64,000 nucleotides of DNA from Raineyella sp. LH-20 (GCF_033110965.1 NZ_CP137003.1:1860001-1924000); one strand, 5' to 3'; shown: positions 1-8,495, counted from the first letter of the stretch. Numbers and translations: made by a program. The notes: generated by a model not told the origin, from the letters alone.

Positions 1-1440
1 ACGACCGGAGCCCACTGGGTGCGCGGCGGCATCCTGAAGAAATGGGGCACCCTGGCCTGGGAAGGCGGCATCCTCGGGTATCCGCTCACCGACGAGATCT
101 GTGGACTGGGCAGCGGCGGGTGTCGTACGGACTTCGAGAACGGAACGATCGCCTGGTCGCCGACGACCGACGCGCACTGGATGAAGGTCGAGACGCAAAC
201 GGCCTGGGACGGTGCGCGCGGGGCGGACGGGTTCCTCGGGTTCCCGACGTCCGACGAGTACTGCGGTCTGATCCAGTCCGGCTGCGGCAGCCACTTCGAG
301 GGCGGCCTGATCTACTGGTCGTCGGCGACCGGCGCCCACTGGATCCGGGGTGCGATCTCCGCGGCCTGGGGACGAGCACAGTGGGAAGGTGGGCCGCTGG
401 GCTATCCGTTGACCGACGAGATCTGTGGGCTCGGCCGGGGCGGATGCCGGCAGACGTTCCAGGGGGCGACGATGTACTGGTCGCCGCCGACCGACGCGCA
501 CTGGGTCCGGGGCGCCATCCGCGCCAAGTGGGAGAGCATCGGGGGAGAGGACGGCTTCCTCGGCTATCCGACCTCGGACGAGTACTGCGGTCTGGCTCAA
601 GGTGGGTGTGGCCATCATTTCGAGGGTGGTCTGATCTATTGGTCGCCGTCGACCGATGCGCATTGGATCCTGGGGGAGATCAGCAAGGAGTGGGGTCGGA
701 ACGCCTGGGAGGGTGGTCGGTACGGCTATCCGACGTCCGATGAGATGTGCCGCACCGGCAGCGGTGGCGGCACGCTGTGTCGGCAGACGTTCCAGGGTGG
801 TCTGATCAAGTGGCGCAACGACCTCGGCATCATCGACTGCGGTCGCCTGAAGTGCATCGGGATGACTTTCGACGACGGCCCCAGCCAGTACACCAGCAGG
901 CTGGTCGACATCCTGGACGCCAACAACGTCAACGCGACCTTCTTCGTGGTCGGCCAGAACGTGGTGAACTTCGCGGCGACCACACAGCGGTCCTTCGCCA
1001 ACGGCAACGAGATCATGAATCACAGCTGGGACCATCCCGACCTGGTCACCCTCGGGCCGAGCGACATCGCGAGCGAGCTGTCGCGGACCTCGGATGCCAT
1101 CGAGTCCATCGTCGGCGTACGACCGGTCCTGATGCGCCCGCCGTACGGCTCGTACAACTCGACGGTCACCTCGCTCGCCGGCCACCAGGGCATGGCTGTG
1201 GTCCTGTGGAACGTGGAGACCTCCGACTGGGACGTCCAGGTCACCGCCAAGGTGATCGACAACGCGACCTCCCGGGCTCAGCCGGGCGGTCTGATCCTGA
1301 TGCACGACCTCTACCCGACCACGGTGGATGCCGTGCCCAGCATCATCACGACGCTCAAGGCCAAGGGGTACGCCCTGGTCACCGCGTCCGATGTGCTCGG
1401 CTCCACCGCACCCGGGCAGGTGTACGTCGGCCGACCGTGA
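1..1440 (+). CDS. LGFP-repeat cell-surface polysaccharide deacetylase (5' partial)
   Basis: The frame is open from base 1, so the true start lies left of the window; the GTG at 19 is an internal Val codon. Five LGFP repeats of about 53 residues fill bases 1-830. Each has a GG-LGYP/GFP core, a Cys-containing loop (CGLGSGGC type) and a FxGGxIYWSP strand. A NodB deacetylase domain follows (about 855-1425): TFDDGP with the catalytic and metal Asp at 871-882, the HSWDH metal-binding pair near 1021-1035, RPPYG near 1136-1150, and LMHD near 1300. LGFP repeats are thought to bind actinobacterial cell walls, and NodB enzymes remove N- or O-acetyl groups from glycans, so this is probably an exported wall or exopolysaccharide deacetylase. 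The signal peptide, if any, is outside the window. Confidence 0.88.
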   Translation, partial: TTGAHWVRGGILKKWGTLAWEGGILGYPLTDEICGLGSGGCRTDFENGTIAWSPTTDAHWMKVETQTAWDGARGADGFLGFPTSDEYCGLIQSGCGSHFEGGLIYWSSATGAHWIRGAISAAWGRAQWEGGPLGYPLTDEICGLGRGGCRQTFQGATMYWSPPTDAHWVRGAIRAKWESIGGEDGFLGYPTSDEYCGLAQGGCGHHFEGGLIYWSPSTDAHWILGEISKEWGRNAWEGGRYGYPTSDEMCRTGSGGGTLCRQTFQGGLIKWRNDLGIIDCGRLKCIGMTFDDGPSQYTSRLVDILDANNVNATFFVVGQNVVNFAATTQRSFANGNEIMNHSWDHPDLVTLGPSDIASELSRTSDAIESIVGVRPVLMRPPYGSYNSTVTSLAGHQGMAVVLWNVETSDWDVQVTAKVIDNATSRAQPGGLILMHDLYPTTVDAVPSIITTLKAKGYALVTASDVLGSTAPGQVYVGRP

Positions 1441-1464
1441 CCGGCAGGCACGTACGGAACACAG

Positions 1465-1505
1465 GACGGTCTGTCCCCGCCCGAGAGGCGTGGGGACAGA
1501 CCGTC
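1465..1505. terminator. bidirectional terminator hairpin
   Basis: A perfect 14-bp inverted repeat (1465-1478 with 1492-1505) encloses a 13-nt loop. It lies between the convergent deacetylase and rpf-like genes and so can serve both. There is no long T tract. Confidence 0.7.
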
Positions 1506-1509
1506 GTTG

Positions 1510-1581
1510 TGTGCCTGTGTGCCTGTGTGCCTGTGTGCCTGTGTGCCGGTGTGCCGGTGTGCCGGTGTGCCGGTGTGCCGA
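1510..1581. repeat. 8-bp minisatellite, nine copies
   Basis: Four copies of TGTGCCTG are followed by four of TGTGCCGG and one of TGTGCCGA, without interruption, just after the terminator hairpin. It lies in the 3' intergenic space between two convergent genes. Open frames crossing it look like shadows. Confidence 0.95.
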
Positions 1582-1656
1582 GATGTCGGTGTGTCGCGTC
1601 ACCGTCCGGCGGGTGTGGTCAGCGTGCCGGGTCCGGCGCCGCCGGACGGGCCGTGG

Positions 1657-2418
1657 TCAGCGCAGGCCGAGCTTCGAGGAGCATGCGGGCCAAGCACCCC
1701 AGCCCTGGGAGGCCTGCACGCGCTGGGCGACGGCGATCTGCTCGGCGCGGCTGGCGGTGCTCGCCGAGCCGGTGCCGCCGTACGCGGACCACGTCGAGGG
1801 GGTGAACTGGAGCCCGCCCGAGAAGCCGTTGCCGGTGTTGATCGACCAGTTGCCGCCGGATTCGCACTGGGCGAGCCGGTCCCACACGGTGGACCCCGAG
1901 GCGGCGGCCTGGGTCGTCGAGCCGGAGCGGGTCGCCGCCGTGGCCTTCGTAGTCGAGGCTGACGCCTTCGTGGTCGAGGTCGAGGACTTCTTGGCCGTGG
2001 TCGTCTTCGCACTGGACCCGGTGGAGATCACCGACGTGGTGGCGGGGGTCAGGTAGCGGCTCGCCACCCAGCGGTGCTTGCCCTGGTAGCTGATCTGGGT
2101 CCAGTGCTCGGTCTTCGCGCCGGTCAGGGTGACCCGGGTCCCCTTCGGCAAGGTGGTCAGCCGCTGGTTGTCGAGCGAGGGGCCGGTGCGGACGTTCAGA
2201 TTGACCGTCGTGCGCGCGGTGCGGATGGTCGTCGTGGTGCTGCGCCCGGTCGCACTCGACGAGGCTGTGGCGGTCCCGGTCGACGAGGATGTCGTGCTGA
2301 CCTGGGAGGACCTGGTCTGCGCCGGTGCGGCGTGGGCGGTGGCTGCCGGCACGCCGAGGGCGAGCGCGGACAGCCCCACCAGCGCACCGAGGGTGCGGGT
2401 CATCGTCTTGCTGGTCAT
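1657..2418 (-). CDS. secreted SH3b-Rpf resuscitation-promoting factor
   Basis: 253 aa. Residues 1-31 are a Sec signal peptide ending in AHA-A. A Ser/Thr-rich spacer is followed by an SH3b domain (about 68-123, [13 protein letters not shown]). A second low-complexity stretch leads to a C-terminal Rpf/transglycosylase-like domain (about 178-253) with [13 protein letters not shown], which holds the conserved catalytic Glu, then [10 protein letters not shown] and a terminal Cys for the usual disulfide. Rpf proteins cleave peptidoglycan and promote regrowth from dormancy. The ATG at 2418 has a strong GGGAGG ribosome site. It is convergent with the LGFP deacetylase. Confidence 0.9.
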   Translation of the reverse strand: MTSKTMTRTLGALVGLSALALGVPAATAHAAPAQTRSSQVSTTSSSTGTATASSSATGRSTTTTIRTARTTVNLNVRTGPSLDNQRLTTLPKGTRVTLTGAKTEHWTQISYQGKHRWVASRYLTPATTSVISTGSSAKTTTAKKSSTSTTKASASTTKATAATRSGSTTQAAASGSTVWDRLAQCESGGNWSINTGNGFSGGLQFTPSTWSAYGGTGSASTASRAEQIAVAQRVQASQGWGAWPACSSKLGLR

Positions 2419-2538
2419 GTTCCTCCCGGAGATCCGGATAGGGGACGTACGAACGGACCCGACCCTAGGTAAAGATCACGAGAAGATAAAGACGTGGTTA
2501 CGGAAAGGTAACGGTTTGATGGTGTCGTGAGACGTGAA

Positions 2539-2569
2539 AACCCCGGCGGACCGTGGATCCGCCGGGGTT
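2539..2569. terminator. terminator of yqeY
   Basis: A 12-bp GC-rich stem (2539-2550 with 2558-2569) has a 7-nt loop. It lies 15 bp beyond the stop of the minus-strand YqeY gene, in the leader region of the rpf-like gene. Confidence 0.65.
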
Positions 2570-2583
2570 CCTGTGAAAATGCG

Positions 2584-3054
2584 TCAGTGTCCCGCCAGGC
2601 GACCCTTGACCATGCCGGCGACGGCGCCACCGTCGAAGCGGCCGGCGATCCGAGCGTTGACCGCCTTCATGATGGCGCCCATCTGCTTCATCGTCGGCGC
2701 TGCCCCGGTCTCCGCCTCGATCGTGGCGAATTCCGCATCGATCAACGCGCCGACCTCCTCGGGGGTGAGCGGCTGGGGCAGGTAGGCCTGCAGGATCTCC
2801 GCCTCGGCGGTCTCCTTGTCCACCAGGTCCTCGCGGCCCGCCTGGGCGTACGTCTCGGCGGAATCGCGCCGCTGACGCACCTCCTTGGCGATCAGCTTCT
2901 GCTCCTCGTCGGCGGTCAGCTCGTGGGCGGAGCCCTCCACCTCGGCGTTCATGATCGCGGCCAGGGCCATCCGGATCGTGCCCAGCCGCTGCTGGTCGTG
3001 TTCCTTCATGGCGGCCTTCATGTCGGCGCGCAGCCGGTCCTTGAGTTCTGCCAT
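2584..3054 (-). CDS. GatB/YqeY domain protein
   Basis: 156 aa, the normal YqeY size. It is a helical protein that begins MAELKDRLRADMKAAMK and carries the family signatures (R-I-MALAAI-NAE, YLPQPLTPEE, MGAIMKAVN, GRFDGG). The family resembles the tail domain of the amidotransferase subunit GatB. Its exact role is unsettled, but it has been linked to tRNA-dependent amidation. The ATG at 3054 follows a GAAGGA ribosome site. It is divergent from sqdB. Confidence 0.85.
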   Translation of the reverse strand: MAELKDRLRADMKAAMKEHDQQRLGTIRMALAAIMNAEVEGSAHELTADEEQKLIAKEVRQRRDSAETYAQAGREDLVDKETAEAEILQAYLPQPLTPEEVGALIDAEFATIEAETGAAPTMKQMGAIMKAVNARIAGRFDGGAVAGMVKGRLAGH

Positions 3055-3395
3055 CGTCTGCTTCTTCCTTCGTGGCGTCCGGTGTACCCCTCATCCTGTC
3101 ACGCCATGCGTCGCGGCCCGCGCGGCGTCACCGGACGGATCGTACGTACGGAAAGGAGTAGGAGGAGCGGGGCGTTGCGGGTGAGGCGTACGGGCGGGGC
3201 CCCCGGCGCCACGGCGACATCGGGTGTTCATTCGGCGTTCATCGGACCGGGAGGATCGGTTCACCGGGAGAGTCGACATCGCGTTCACCAGGGGAGGAAG
3301 GCTTCTCCGGGCGGCGCGGATCCGTGGCAGAGGTGGGTTATCGTGGGGCGAGCGGCCGGTGGACAGTGAGTGACCGGCGGAGACAGGGAGGCGTT
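3055..3395. other. divergent intergenic region, yqeY / sqdB
   Basis: 341 bp without a gene. It holds the 11-bp phased repeats listed separately (3226-3293) and a possible sqdB -10 (TATCGT, 3339-3344) without a good -35, as expected if an activator is required. Reading frames through it look like shadows. Confidence 0.6.
3226..3293 (+). promoter_or_regulatory. PHO-box-like direct repeats
   Basis: GTTCATTCGGC (3226-3236) is directly followed by GTTCATCGGAC (3237-3247). GTTCACCGGGA (3259-3269) stays in the same 11-bp phase, and GTTCACCAGGG (3283-3293) is 2 bp out of phase. Adjacent 11-bp units starting GTTCA are the described layout of Streptomyces PhoP boxes. The site lies 100-170 bp upstream of the sulfolipid gene sqdB. 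The sequence pattern is direct; PhoP control is inference. Confidence 0.5.
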
Positions 3396-4658
3396 GTGAA
3401 AGTTCTGGTCCTCGGCGGCGATGGATTCTGTGGGTGGCCGACCGCGCTGCACCTGTCCGACAGGGGCGACGACGTCGTCATCGTCGACAACCTGTCGCGC
3501 CGTGCCATCGACCAGGAGTTGGGCGCCCAGTCGCTGACCCCGATCGCCACCGTCGGTGATCGCCTCACGGCGTGGCACGAGGTGACCGGCAAGGACATCC
3601 GATTCCGCAACGTCGACCTCGCCCAGGACTACGCGGGTGTGCTGGCGCTGCTGGCGTCCGAGCGCCCCGACGCCGTGGTCCACTTCGCCGAGCAGCGCTC
3701 CGCCCCGTACTCGATGAAGGACTCCGGGCACAAGCGCTACACCGTCGACAACAACGTCAACGCGACGCACAACCTGCTCGCCGCGGTCGTCGAGTCCGGG
3801 CTGGACATCCACATCGTGCACCTGGGCACGATGGGCGTGTACGGCTACGGCACCGCCGGGATGGAGATCCCCGAGGGCTACCTCGACATCCAGATCCCGC
3901 GCAAGGACGGCGGCGAGCCGGTCGAGCAGCAGATCCTCTACCCGACGAACCCGGGGTCGGTCTACCACATGACCAAGACCCTCGACCAGTTGCTCTTCGC
4001 CTACTACGTGAAGAACGACCGGCTGCGGGTCACCGACCTGCACCAGGGCATCGTCTGGGGCACCAACACCCCGGAGACCACCCGCGACGAGCGTCTGGTC
4101 AACCGCTTCGACTACGACGGCGACTACGGCACCGTGCTCAACCGCTTCCTGATGCAGGCTGCGGTCGGCTACCCGCTGACCGTGCACGGCACCGGCGGCC
4201 AGACGCGTGCCTTCATCCACATCGTCGACACCACCAAGTGTGTCGCGATGGCCCTCGACAACCCGCCGGCCGCCGGCGACCGGGTGAAGATCATCAACCA
4301 GCAGGCGGAGACCCTGCGGGTGCGCGACCTGGCGAAGAAGGTCGCCGGGATGACCGGTGCCGAGCTCGCCCTCGTGCCCGATCCCCGCAAGGAGGATCAG
4401 GAGAACGAGCTGCGGGTGGCGCACGACACCTTCCTCTCGTACGGCTGGCAGCCGATCATGCTGGACGACGGGCTGATGATGGAGGTCACCGACATCGCCC
4501 GCCGCTACTGCGACCGCTACGACCGGTCGAAGATCCCGGCCCGTTCGCTGTGGACCAAGGACCAGCGGGCCGGGGTGCCGGAGGGCTACGAGGCGGATCC
4601 GTCGATCGGCGAGGGGGTCGGTCGCTCCGGCGGACAGGGAGCCGGCGCCCAGGCCTGA
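3396..4658 (+). CDS. sqdB: UDP-sulfoquinovose synthase
   Basis: 420 aa from GTG 3396, chosen because it follows GGGAGG and starts directly with the Rossmann strand. It makes UDP-sulfoquinovose from UDP-glucose and sulfite, the head-group donor for sulfoquinovosyl diacylglycerol. It is an extended SDR: GGDGFCG nucleotide loop (7-13), HFAEQRSAPYSM segment (about 96-107) typical of the SQD1 family, Thr145 in HLGTMGVYGYG, and Tyr190-x3-Lys194 in the catalytic YHMTK. The next gene, 18 bp on, is a GT4 transferase of the SqdX type. Upstream repeats suggest phosphate-responsive control. Confidence 0.9.
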   Translation: MKVLVLGGDGFCGWPTALHLSDRGDDVVIVDNLSRRAIDQELGAQSLTPIATVGDRLTAWHEVTGKDIRFRNVDLAQDYAGVLALLASERPDAVVHFAEQRSAPYSMKDSGHKRYTVDNNVNATHNLLAAVVESGLDIHIVHLGTMGVYGYGTAGMEIPEGYLDIQIPRKDGGEPVEQQILYPTNPGSVYHMTKTLDQLLFAYYVKNDRLRVTDLHQGIVWGTNTPETTRDERLVNRFDYDGDYGTVLNRFLMQAAVGYPLTVHGTGGQTRAFIHIVDTTKCVAMALDNPPAAGDRVKIINQQAETLRVRDLAKKVAGMTGAELALVPDPRKEDQENELRVAHDTFLSYGWQPIMLDDGLMMEVTDIARRYCDRYDRSKIPARSLWTKDQRAGVPEGYEADPSIGEGVGRSGGQGAGAQA

Positions 4659-4676
4659 CCGGATCGGCCCATCGCC

Positions 4677-5828
4677 GTGCGCATCGCCATCTTCACCGAG
4701 GTCTTCCTGCCGAAGATCGACGGCGTCGTCACCCGACTCGTCCGGACGATCGAGCAGCTGCGGGCCCTCGATCAGGAGGTCGTGATCTTCTCCCCTGGCT
4801 CGGACCTGGAGGAGTTCTGCGGCTATCCGGTGGTCCGGGTGCGTTCGGCGCGGCTGCGCCCGTGGTATCCGGAGATCCACGTCGGCCTGCCGACGCCGCG
4901 GATCGCCCGGACGCTGGAGGATTTCACCCCCGATGTCGTGCACGCCGTCAACCCGGTGGCGTTGGCGGCGTACGGGGTGCTCTCCGGCAAGCGGCGCAAC
5001 ATCCCGCTGCTGGCGTCGTTCCACACCGACCTGCCGAAGTACACCGAGGCGATGGACCTCGGCTTCCTGCAGAGCTTCGCCAAGAGCTACATCGGCGGTC
5101 TGCACAACCTGGCCGACATGAACCTCTGCACCTCCCCGCAGATGGTCCAGGCGGCACGGGAGATCGGCATCCGCCGGGTCCGGCTGTGGCCGAAGGCGGT
5201 GGACACGGTCACCTACCACCCGGACAAGCGCAGCGCCGCGATGCGGGCTCGACTCACCGGCGGCCATCCCGAGCAGCCGTTGGTCGTGTACGTCGGTCGG
5301 GTGGCCCCGGAGAAGAAGCTCGAGGTGCTGCGCCGTGCGCTGGACCGGATGCCCGGCGTACGCCTCGCCATCGTCGGGTCGGGACCGGCCCGTACGCAGT
5401 TGGAGAAGGACTTCGCCGGCACGCCGACGGTCTTCACCGGCTACCTGAGCGGTGACGACCTGGCGGCGGCGTACGCCTCGGCCGATGTGTTCGCCTTCCC
5501 GTCGACCACCGAGACCCTCGGGCTGGTCGCGCTGGAGTCGATGGCCAGCGGGGTGCCGGTGGTCGGGGCTCGGGCCGGCGGCATCCCGGACGTCATCGCG
5601 GACGGGGAGAACGGGTTCCTGTTCGCCCCCGGGGACGCCCAGGAGCTCGCCGACCAGGTGATGCTGCTGGTGAACGACCCGGACCTGCGGCACCGCTTCG
5701 CGCTGGCCGGGCGGGCCGAGACCGAGAAGTGGGGCTGGCGGGCCGCCACCGAACGCCTGCTGGACTACTACCAGCACGCCCAGGAAGTGCACTGGCGGGC
5801 CTGGCGGAACCGCCAGTACACCGACTGA
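4677..5828 (+). CDS. sqdX: GT4 glycosyltransferase, probable sulfoquinovosyltransferase
   Basis: 383 aa, GTG start. GT-B fold: the N-terminal FTEVFLPKIDGVVTRL acceptor loop resembles plant SQD2 and bacterial SqdX. The C-terminal donor domain has YVGRVAPEKKLE (about 204-215) and the GT4 motif TETLGLVALESMASGVPVVG. It would transfer sulfoquinovose to diacylglycerol at the membrane. The pairing with sqdB supports this over the related mannosyl- or glucosyl-transferases (MgtA/PimB-like), which cannot be excluded by sequence alone. Confidence 0.75.
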   Translation: MRIAIFTEVFLPKIDGVVTRLVRTIEQLRALDQEVVIFSPGSDLEEFCGYPVVRVRSARLRPWYPEIHVGLPTPRIARTLEDFTPDVVHAVNPVALAAYGVLSGKRRNIPLLASFHTDLPKYTEAMDLGFLQSFAKSYIGGLHNLADMNLCTSPQMVQAAREIGIRRVRLWPKAVDTVTYHPDKRSAAMRARLTGGHPEQPLVVYVGRVAPEKKLEVLRRALDRMPGVRLAIVGSGPARTQLEKDFAGTPTVFTGYLSGDDLAAAYASADVFAFPSTTETLGLVALESMASGVPVVGARAGGIPDVIADGENGFLFAPGDAQELADQVMLLVNDPDLRHRFALAGRAETEKWGWRAATERLLDYYQHAQEVHWRAWRNRQYTD

Positions 5829-5843
5829 TCGACTGATCGGGCG

Positions 5844-5926
5844 GCGTCAGCCGAACGTCCAGTGCCGTCCCCGAGGCGTCAGCCGAAGGTCCAAGACCGC
5901 CCCGAGGCGTCAGCCGAAGGTCCAGG
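5844..5926. repeat. 31-32 bp repeat of a gene's last codons
   Basis: GCGTCAGCCGAAGGTCCA or a one-base variant occurs at 5844, 5876 and 5907. The 5907 copy encodes the C-terminus WTFG-stop of the minus-strand dioxygenase; the other two lie beyond its stop codon. Confidence 0.85.
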
Positions 5927-6686
5927 ATCTCTTCGACAGGCCGATCCAGCTGCCGTCGATCGCGGTGGCACCCTTCTCGTCTCCGGTGCCGACCACTGTG
6001 CCGAGGACGGCGTGGATCGGCGCCCAGTGCTCGGTGCGGGGGTGGGCGATCCGGGCTTCCGGCGCCTTCGTGGCGAAGTCCAGGATGGCGTCCACGTCAC
6101 CGCGGGTGACCACGTCGGCGGCCCAGGCGTCGAACTCGGCCAGCTGCGGCAGCGGCGGGGAGTCGACGTACTGCGTCATCGCCCGCAGGTTGTGCGTGGT
6201 GAAGCCGGAGCCGACGATCAGCACGCCCTGGTCGCGCAGTGGCGCCAGCTGTTGGCCGAGCGCGAAGAGGGCCCGCGGGTCGAGGGTGGGCAGCGAGAGC
6301 TGGAGCACCGGGACGTCGGCCTGTGGATACATCTCCGCCAGCGGGACGTACGCCCCGTGGTCGAGGCCGCGGGACTGATCCACCTGCACCTCGGTGGTCG
6401 AGCCGAGCAGTCCGCGGACGGTCGCCGCGAGCTCGGGGGCGGTGGGGGCGTCGTACGTGACCTGGTAGTACTTCTCCGGGAAGCCCCAGAAGTCGTAGAC
6501 CAGCGGTGCGCCGACGGTCGAGGAGACGCTGACCGGCGCCTCCTCCCAGTGGGCGGAGATCATCAGGATCGACGCGGGGCGCGGCATCGTGCCGGCCCAG
6601 GCGCGCAGCTGGCCGGGCCAGACGGGGTCGTCGGCGAGCGGCGGGGCACCGTGGCTGAGGAAGATGGCAGGCATGCGATCGGGCAT
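5910..6686 (-). CDS. LigB-family class III extradiol ring-cleavage dioxygenase (YgiD-like)
   Basis: 258 aa. Small single-domain LigB enzyme with metal ligands His12 in LSHGAP and His46 in ISAHWE, DHGAYVPL in the middle, and an EHWAPIHAVLG segment near the C-terminus. Relatives include plant DOPA 4,5-dioxygenase and E. coli YgiD, which use Zn or Fe. The substrate here is unknown. The ATG at 6686 is preceded by TACACT and six bases, so the mRNA is probably leaderless. It is convergent with sqdX and not part of the ben operon. Confidence 0.8.
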   Translation of the reverse strand: MPDRMPAIFLSHGAPPLADDPVWPGQLRAWAGTMPRPASILMISAHWEEAPVSVSSTVGAPLVYDFWGFPEKYYQVTYDAPTAPELAATVRGLLGSTTEVQVDQSRGLDHGAYVPLAEMYPQADVPVLQLSLPTLDPRALFALGQQLAPLRDQGVLIVGSGFTTHNLRAMTQYVDSPPLPQLAEFDAWAADVVTRGDVDAILDFATKAPEARIAHPRTEHWAPIHAVLGTVVGTGDEKGATAIDGSWIGLSKRSWTFG

Positions 6687-6786
6687 GCCCTCAGTGTAGC
6701 GAATAGTTCAATCTTCAATAAAAGGCGTTTCAATGTTCACCCAAGGCAAGGTCGCCACTGAGCTGAGGGACGCCGCGATGCCGCCG

Positions 6787-7320
6787 TCAGTCGACGCGGG
6801 CGTGGGTGAGCCGGGCACGGTCGAGGTCGTGCCAGCTGCCGTCGAACTCCAGCCGGATGATCGTCGCCGGTGGGAAGTGGTGGGCGATGGTCGCCCGCGC
6901 CGCGGAGTCCGACAGCTCCGGCTCGATCAGGTCCCAGGCGAGTGCCGGGATCCCGGGGGCATGACCGACGACGAGGAGCGTACGTACGCTCTCGTCGACC
7001 GTCTGCAGCTCGGCGAGGATCCGGTCGGCGCCGGAGTTGTAGAGCTCCCACAGGTGGCTGGTCGGAGCCTCGACGCCGAGCCCTTCGAGGGTCTGGCGGG
7101 TCCGCGCCGCCTCCGAGCAGAGCGCCAGATCGACCCGGTCGCCACGCCTGGCGAGCCAGCGGCCGACCGCGTGGGCCTGCTTGCGGCCGTGGGCGGTCAG
7201 CTCGCGCTTGTCGTCGGTCCCGCCGGCGTGCAGCACCTCGGCTTTGGCATGTCGCAAGAGATAGAGGACGTGCGCGGCGGGGGCGGTGTCACGCGCGGCC
7301 GCGGCATGGCGCTTCTCCAT
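6787..7320 (-). CDS. SixA-type phosphohistidine phosphatase
   Basis: 177 aa from ATG 7320. Histidine phosphatase fold with the nucleophile motif YLLRHAKAE near residue 20, SEAARTRQT, and LLVVGHAPGIPAL with the second catalytic His. SixA proteins remove phosphate from phosphohistidine; the partner here is unknown. A -10-like TAGGCT occupies 7333-7328 and reuses the TAG stop of the upstream methyltransferase gene, leaving seven bases to the ATG. This suggests an added leaderless start within a two-gene unit. Confidence 0.82.
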   Translation of the reverse strand: MEKRHAAAARDTAPAAHVLYLLRHAKAEVLHAGGTDDKRELTAHGRKQAHAVGRWLARRGDRVDLALCSEAARTRQTLEGLGVEAPTSHLWELYNSGADRILAELQTVDESVRTLLVVGHAPGIPALAWDLIEPELSDSAARATIAHHFPPATIIRLEFDGSWHDLDRARLTHARVD

Positions 7321-7330
7321 GGCGGCCAGC

Positions 7331-8374
7331 CTAGTGGGCCGGGTCGGTCTCCAGGGGCTTGACGGCGACCAGGACGTCGCGCTGGATGGCGGAGTCGACA
7401 CGGTGGTCGAAGCCCAGCCACGGACCGTCGTTGCGCACCACCAGCCCGGTCTCCTCGACCATCGCGACGAGATCGTCCCGGCCCAGGCCGTGGGTGTTCC
7501 AGGCCAGCCCCAGGGCGCCGCCCTCCTTGAGCTGGTGCGCCCAGACCCCCAGTGATCCCTTCAACAGGCCGGCCGGGGAACGGTCCCGCTTACCGGTGGT
7601 GCCGACGACGTCGGAGCGTGAGCCGTGCACGACCCCGTACGGTGCGTCGGTCACCACCGCGTCGAACCGCCGCTTGCCCCACAGCTTCGCCGAGGAGCGG
7701 GTGTCGCCGGTGAACACGCCCATCGTCAGGTCCCGGTCGGGCAGGTGCACGGTGGCCTCGAACTTGCGGCCCAGGCTCTTGCCCTCCCGGCGCACCGGGA
7801 CCATGTCGGCCTTGTGCTTGACGCGCTTGCGGCGCAGATAGGTCTTGAGGAACGCCGACAGCTGTTCCACCGCCTTCTCGTCGACCTCCACCCCGGCGGC
7901 GTTGAGGCCGGCCGTCCACGCGGTGGTGAGGGTGGTGCCGCGCCCGCAGAGCGGGTCCAGCACGGTCGCGTGCTCGTCCAGCGGACGCTCCACCGCGGCC
8001 AGCGTGACGTTCAGCAGCAACCGGGTGAACTGCTCGTTGGTCTTGCCCTGATACTTCGGGATGGTGACCAGGTCGTCCTCGAAGAGATCCGGGTCGGCGA
8101 CCTCGATCGGCGCCAGCAGCCCGTCGGCGCGCTCCTCGAACAGCGCCAGGAAGGTCGACTGCCGGGCGATCAGCCGCAGCGCCGCCGTACGGTCCGCCTC
8201 GTCGGCGTCCAGTGCGTCGGTCTCGAACCCCAGGTAGCTGACGCCGGCCACCGTCCGAGGCGTCACCTCACGGGCACCGGGTGCGCAGACCGCCAGTTCG
8301 GCGGCCGCCATCGTCATGGCGTGGGCGGCATAGACACGGTTGGCACCCGGGTTGGCGAGCATGAGCAGACGCAT
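7331..8374 (-). CDS. Trm11-like RNA/DNA guanine-N2 methyltransferase
   Basis: 347 aa from ATG 8374. An N-terminal half of about 150 residues precedes a Rossmann methyltransferase domain with LDPLCGRGTTLTTA (SAM loop), a VEVDEKAV acidic strand, and the catalytic-type motif TDAPYGV. This matches the TrmG10/Trm11 group, in which D-PPY is usual; Ala replaces the first Pro. It probably modifies tRNA, but the target is not proven. The start is divergent from the fluoride riboswitch, 44 bp away. Confidence 0.75.
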   Translation of the reverse strand: MRLLMLANPGANRVYAAHAMTMAAAELAVCAPGAREVTPRTVAGVSYLGFETDALDADEADRTAALRLIARQSTFLALFEERADGLLAPIEVADPDLFEDDLVTIPKYQGKTNEQFTRLLLNVTLAAVERPLDEHATVLDPLCGRGTTLTTAWTAGLNAAGVEVDEKAVEQLSAFLKTYLRRKRVKHKADMVPVRREGKSLGRKFEATVHLPDRDLTMGVFTGDTRSSAKLWGKRRFDAVVTDAPYGVVHGSRSDVVGTTGKRDRSPAGLLKGSLGVWAHQLKEGGALGLAWNTHGLGRDDLVAMVEETGLVVRNDGPWLGFDHRVDSAIQRDVLVAVKPLETDPAH

Positions 8375-8407
8375 GGGATGAATGATCCCACGGCTCGCCG
8401 ACGGGAG

Positions 8408-8413
8408 TAGCCT
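8408..8413 (+). promoter_or_regulatory. -10 box for the fluoride operon
   Basis: TAGCCT would start transcription at about 8420, exactly at the first conserved bases of the riboswitch. No strong -35 is visible. Confidence 0.4.
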
Positions 8414-8418
8414 GCTGG

Positions 8419-8495
8419 GTGGGCGATGGATCCCGCCCGGGCGTACGTCCTCCAGCCGTGCCGCCCGAACCGCCTTCCTGGCTGATGGTTCCTGT
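8419..8495 (+). promoter_or_regulatory. fluoride (crcB) riboswitch
   Basis: The conserved blocks of the crcB motif are present in order: GGGCGATGG and its pairing partner CCCGCCC (8421-8438), a variable hairpin (about 8439-8466), GAACCGCC (8467-8474), then GGCTGATGG and CCTGT (8480-8495). The 5' block is nearly the same as in the Thermotoga petrophila aptamer. It precedes usp and two crcB genes, the known target of this class, and should let the operon be expressed only when fluoride is bound. Confidence 0.88.

Noticed and set aside
1328-2056. Open frames crossing the 8-bp minisatellite
   Set aside because: They translate the repeat as CACVPV runs and overlap the well-supported Rpf-like gene on the other strand.
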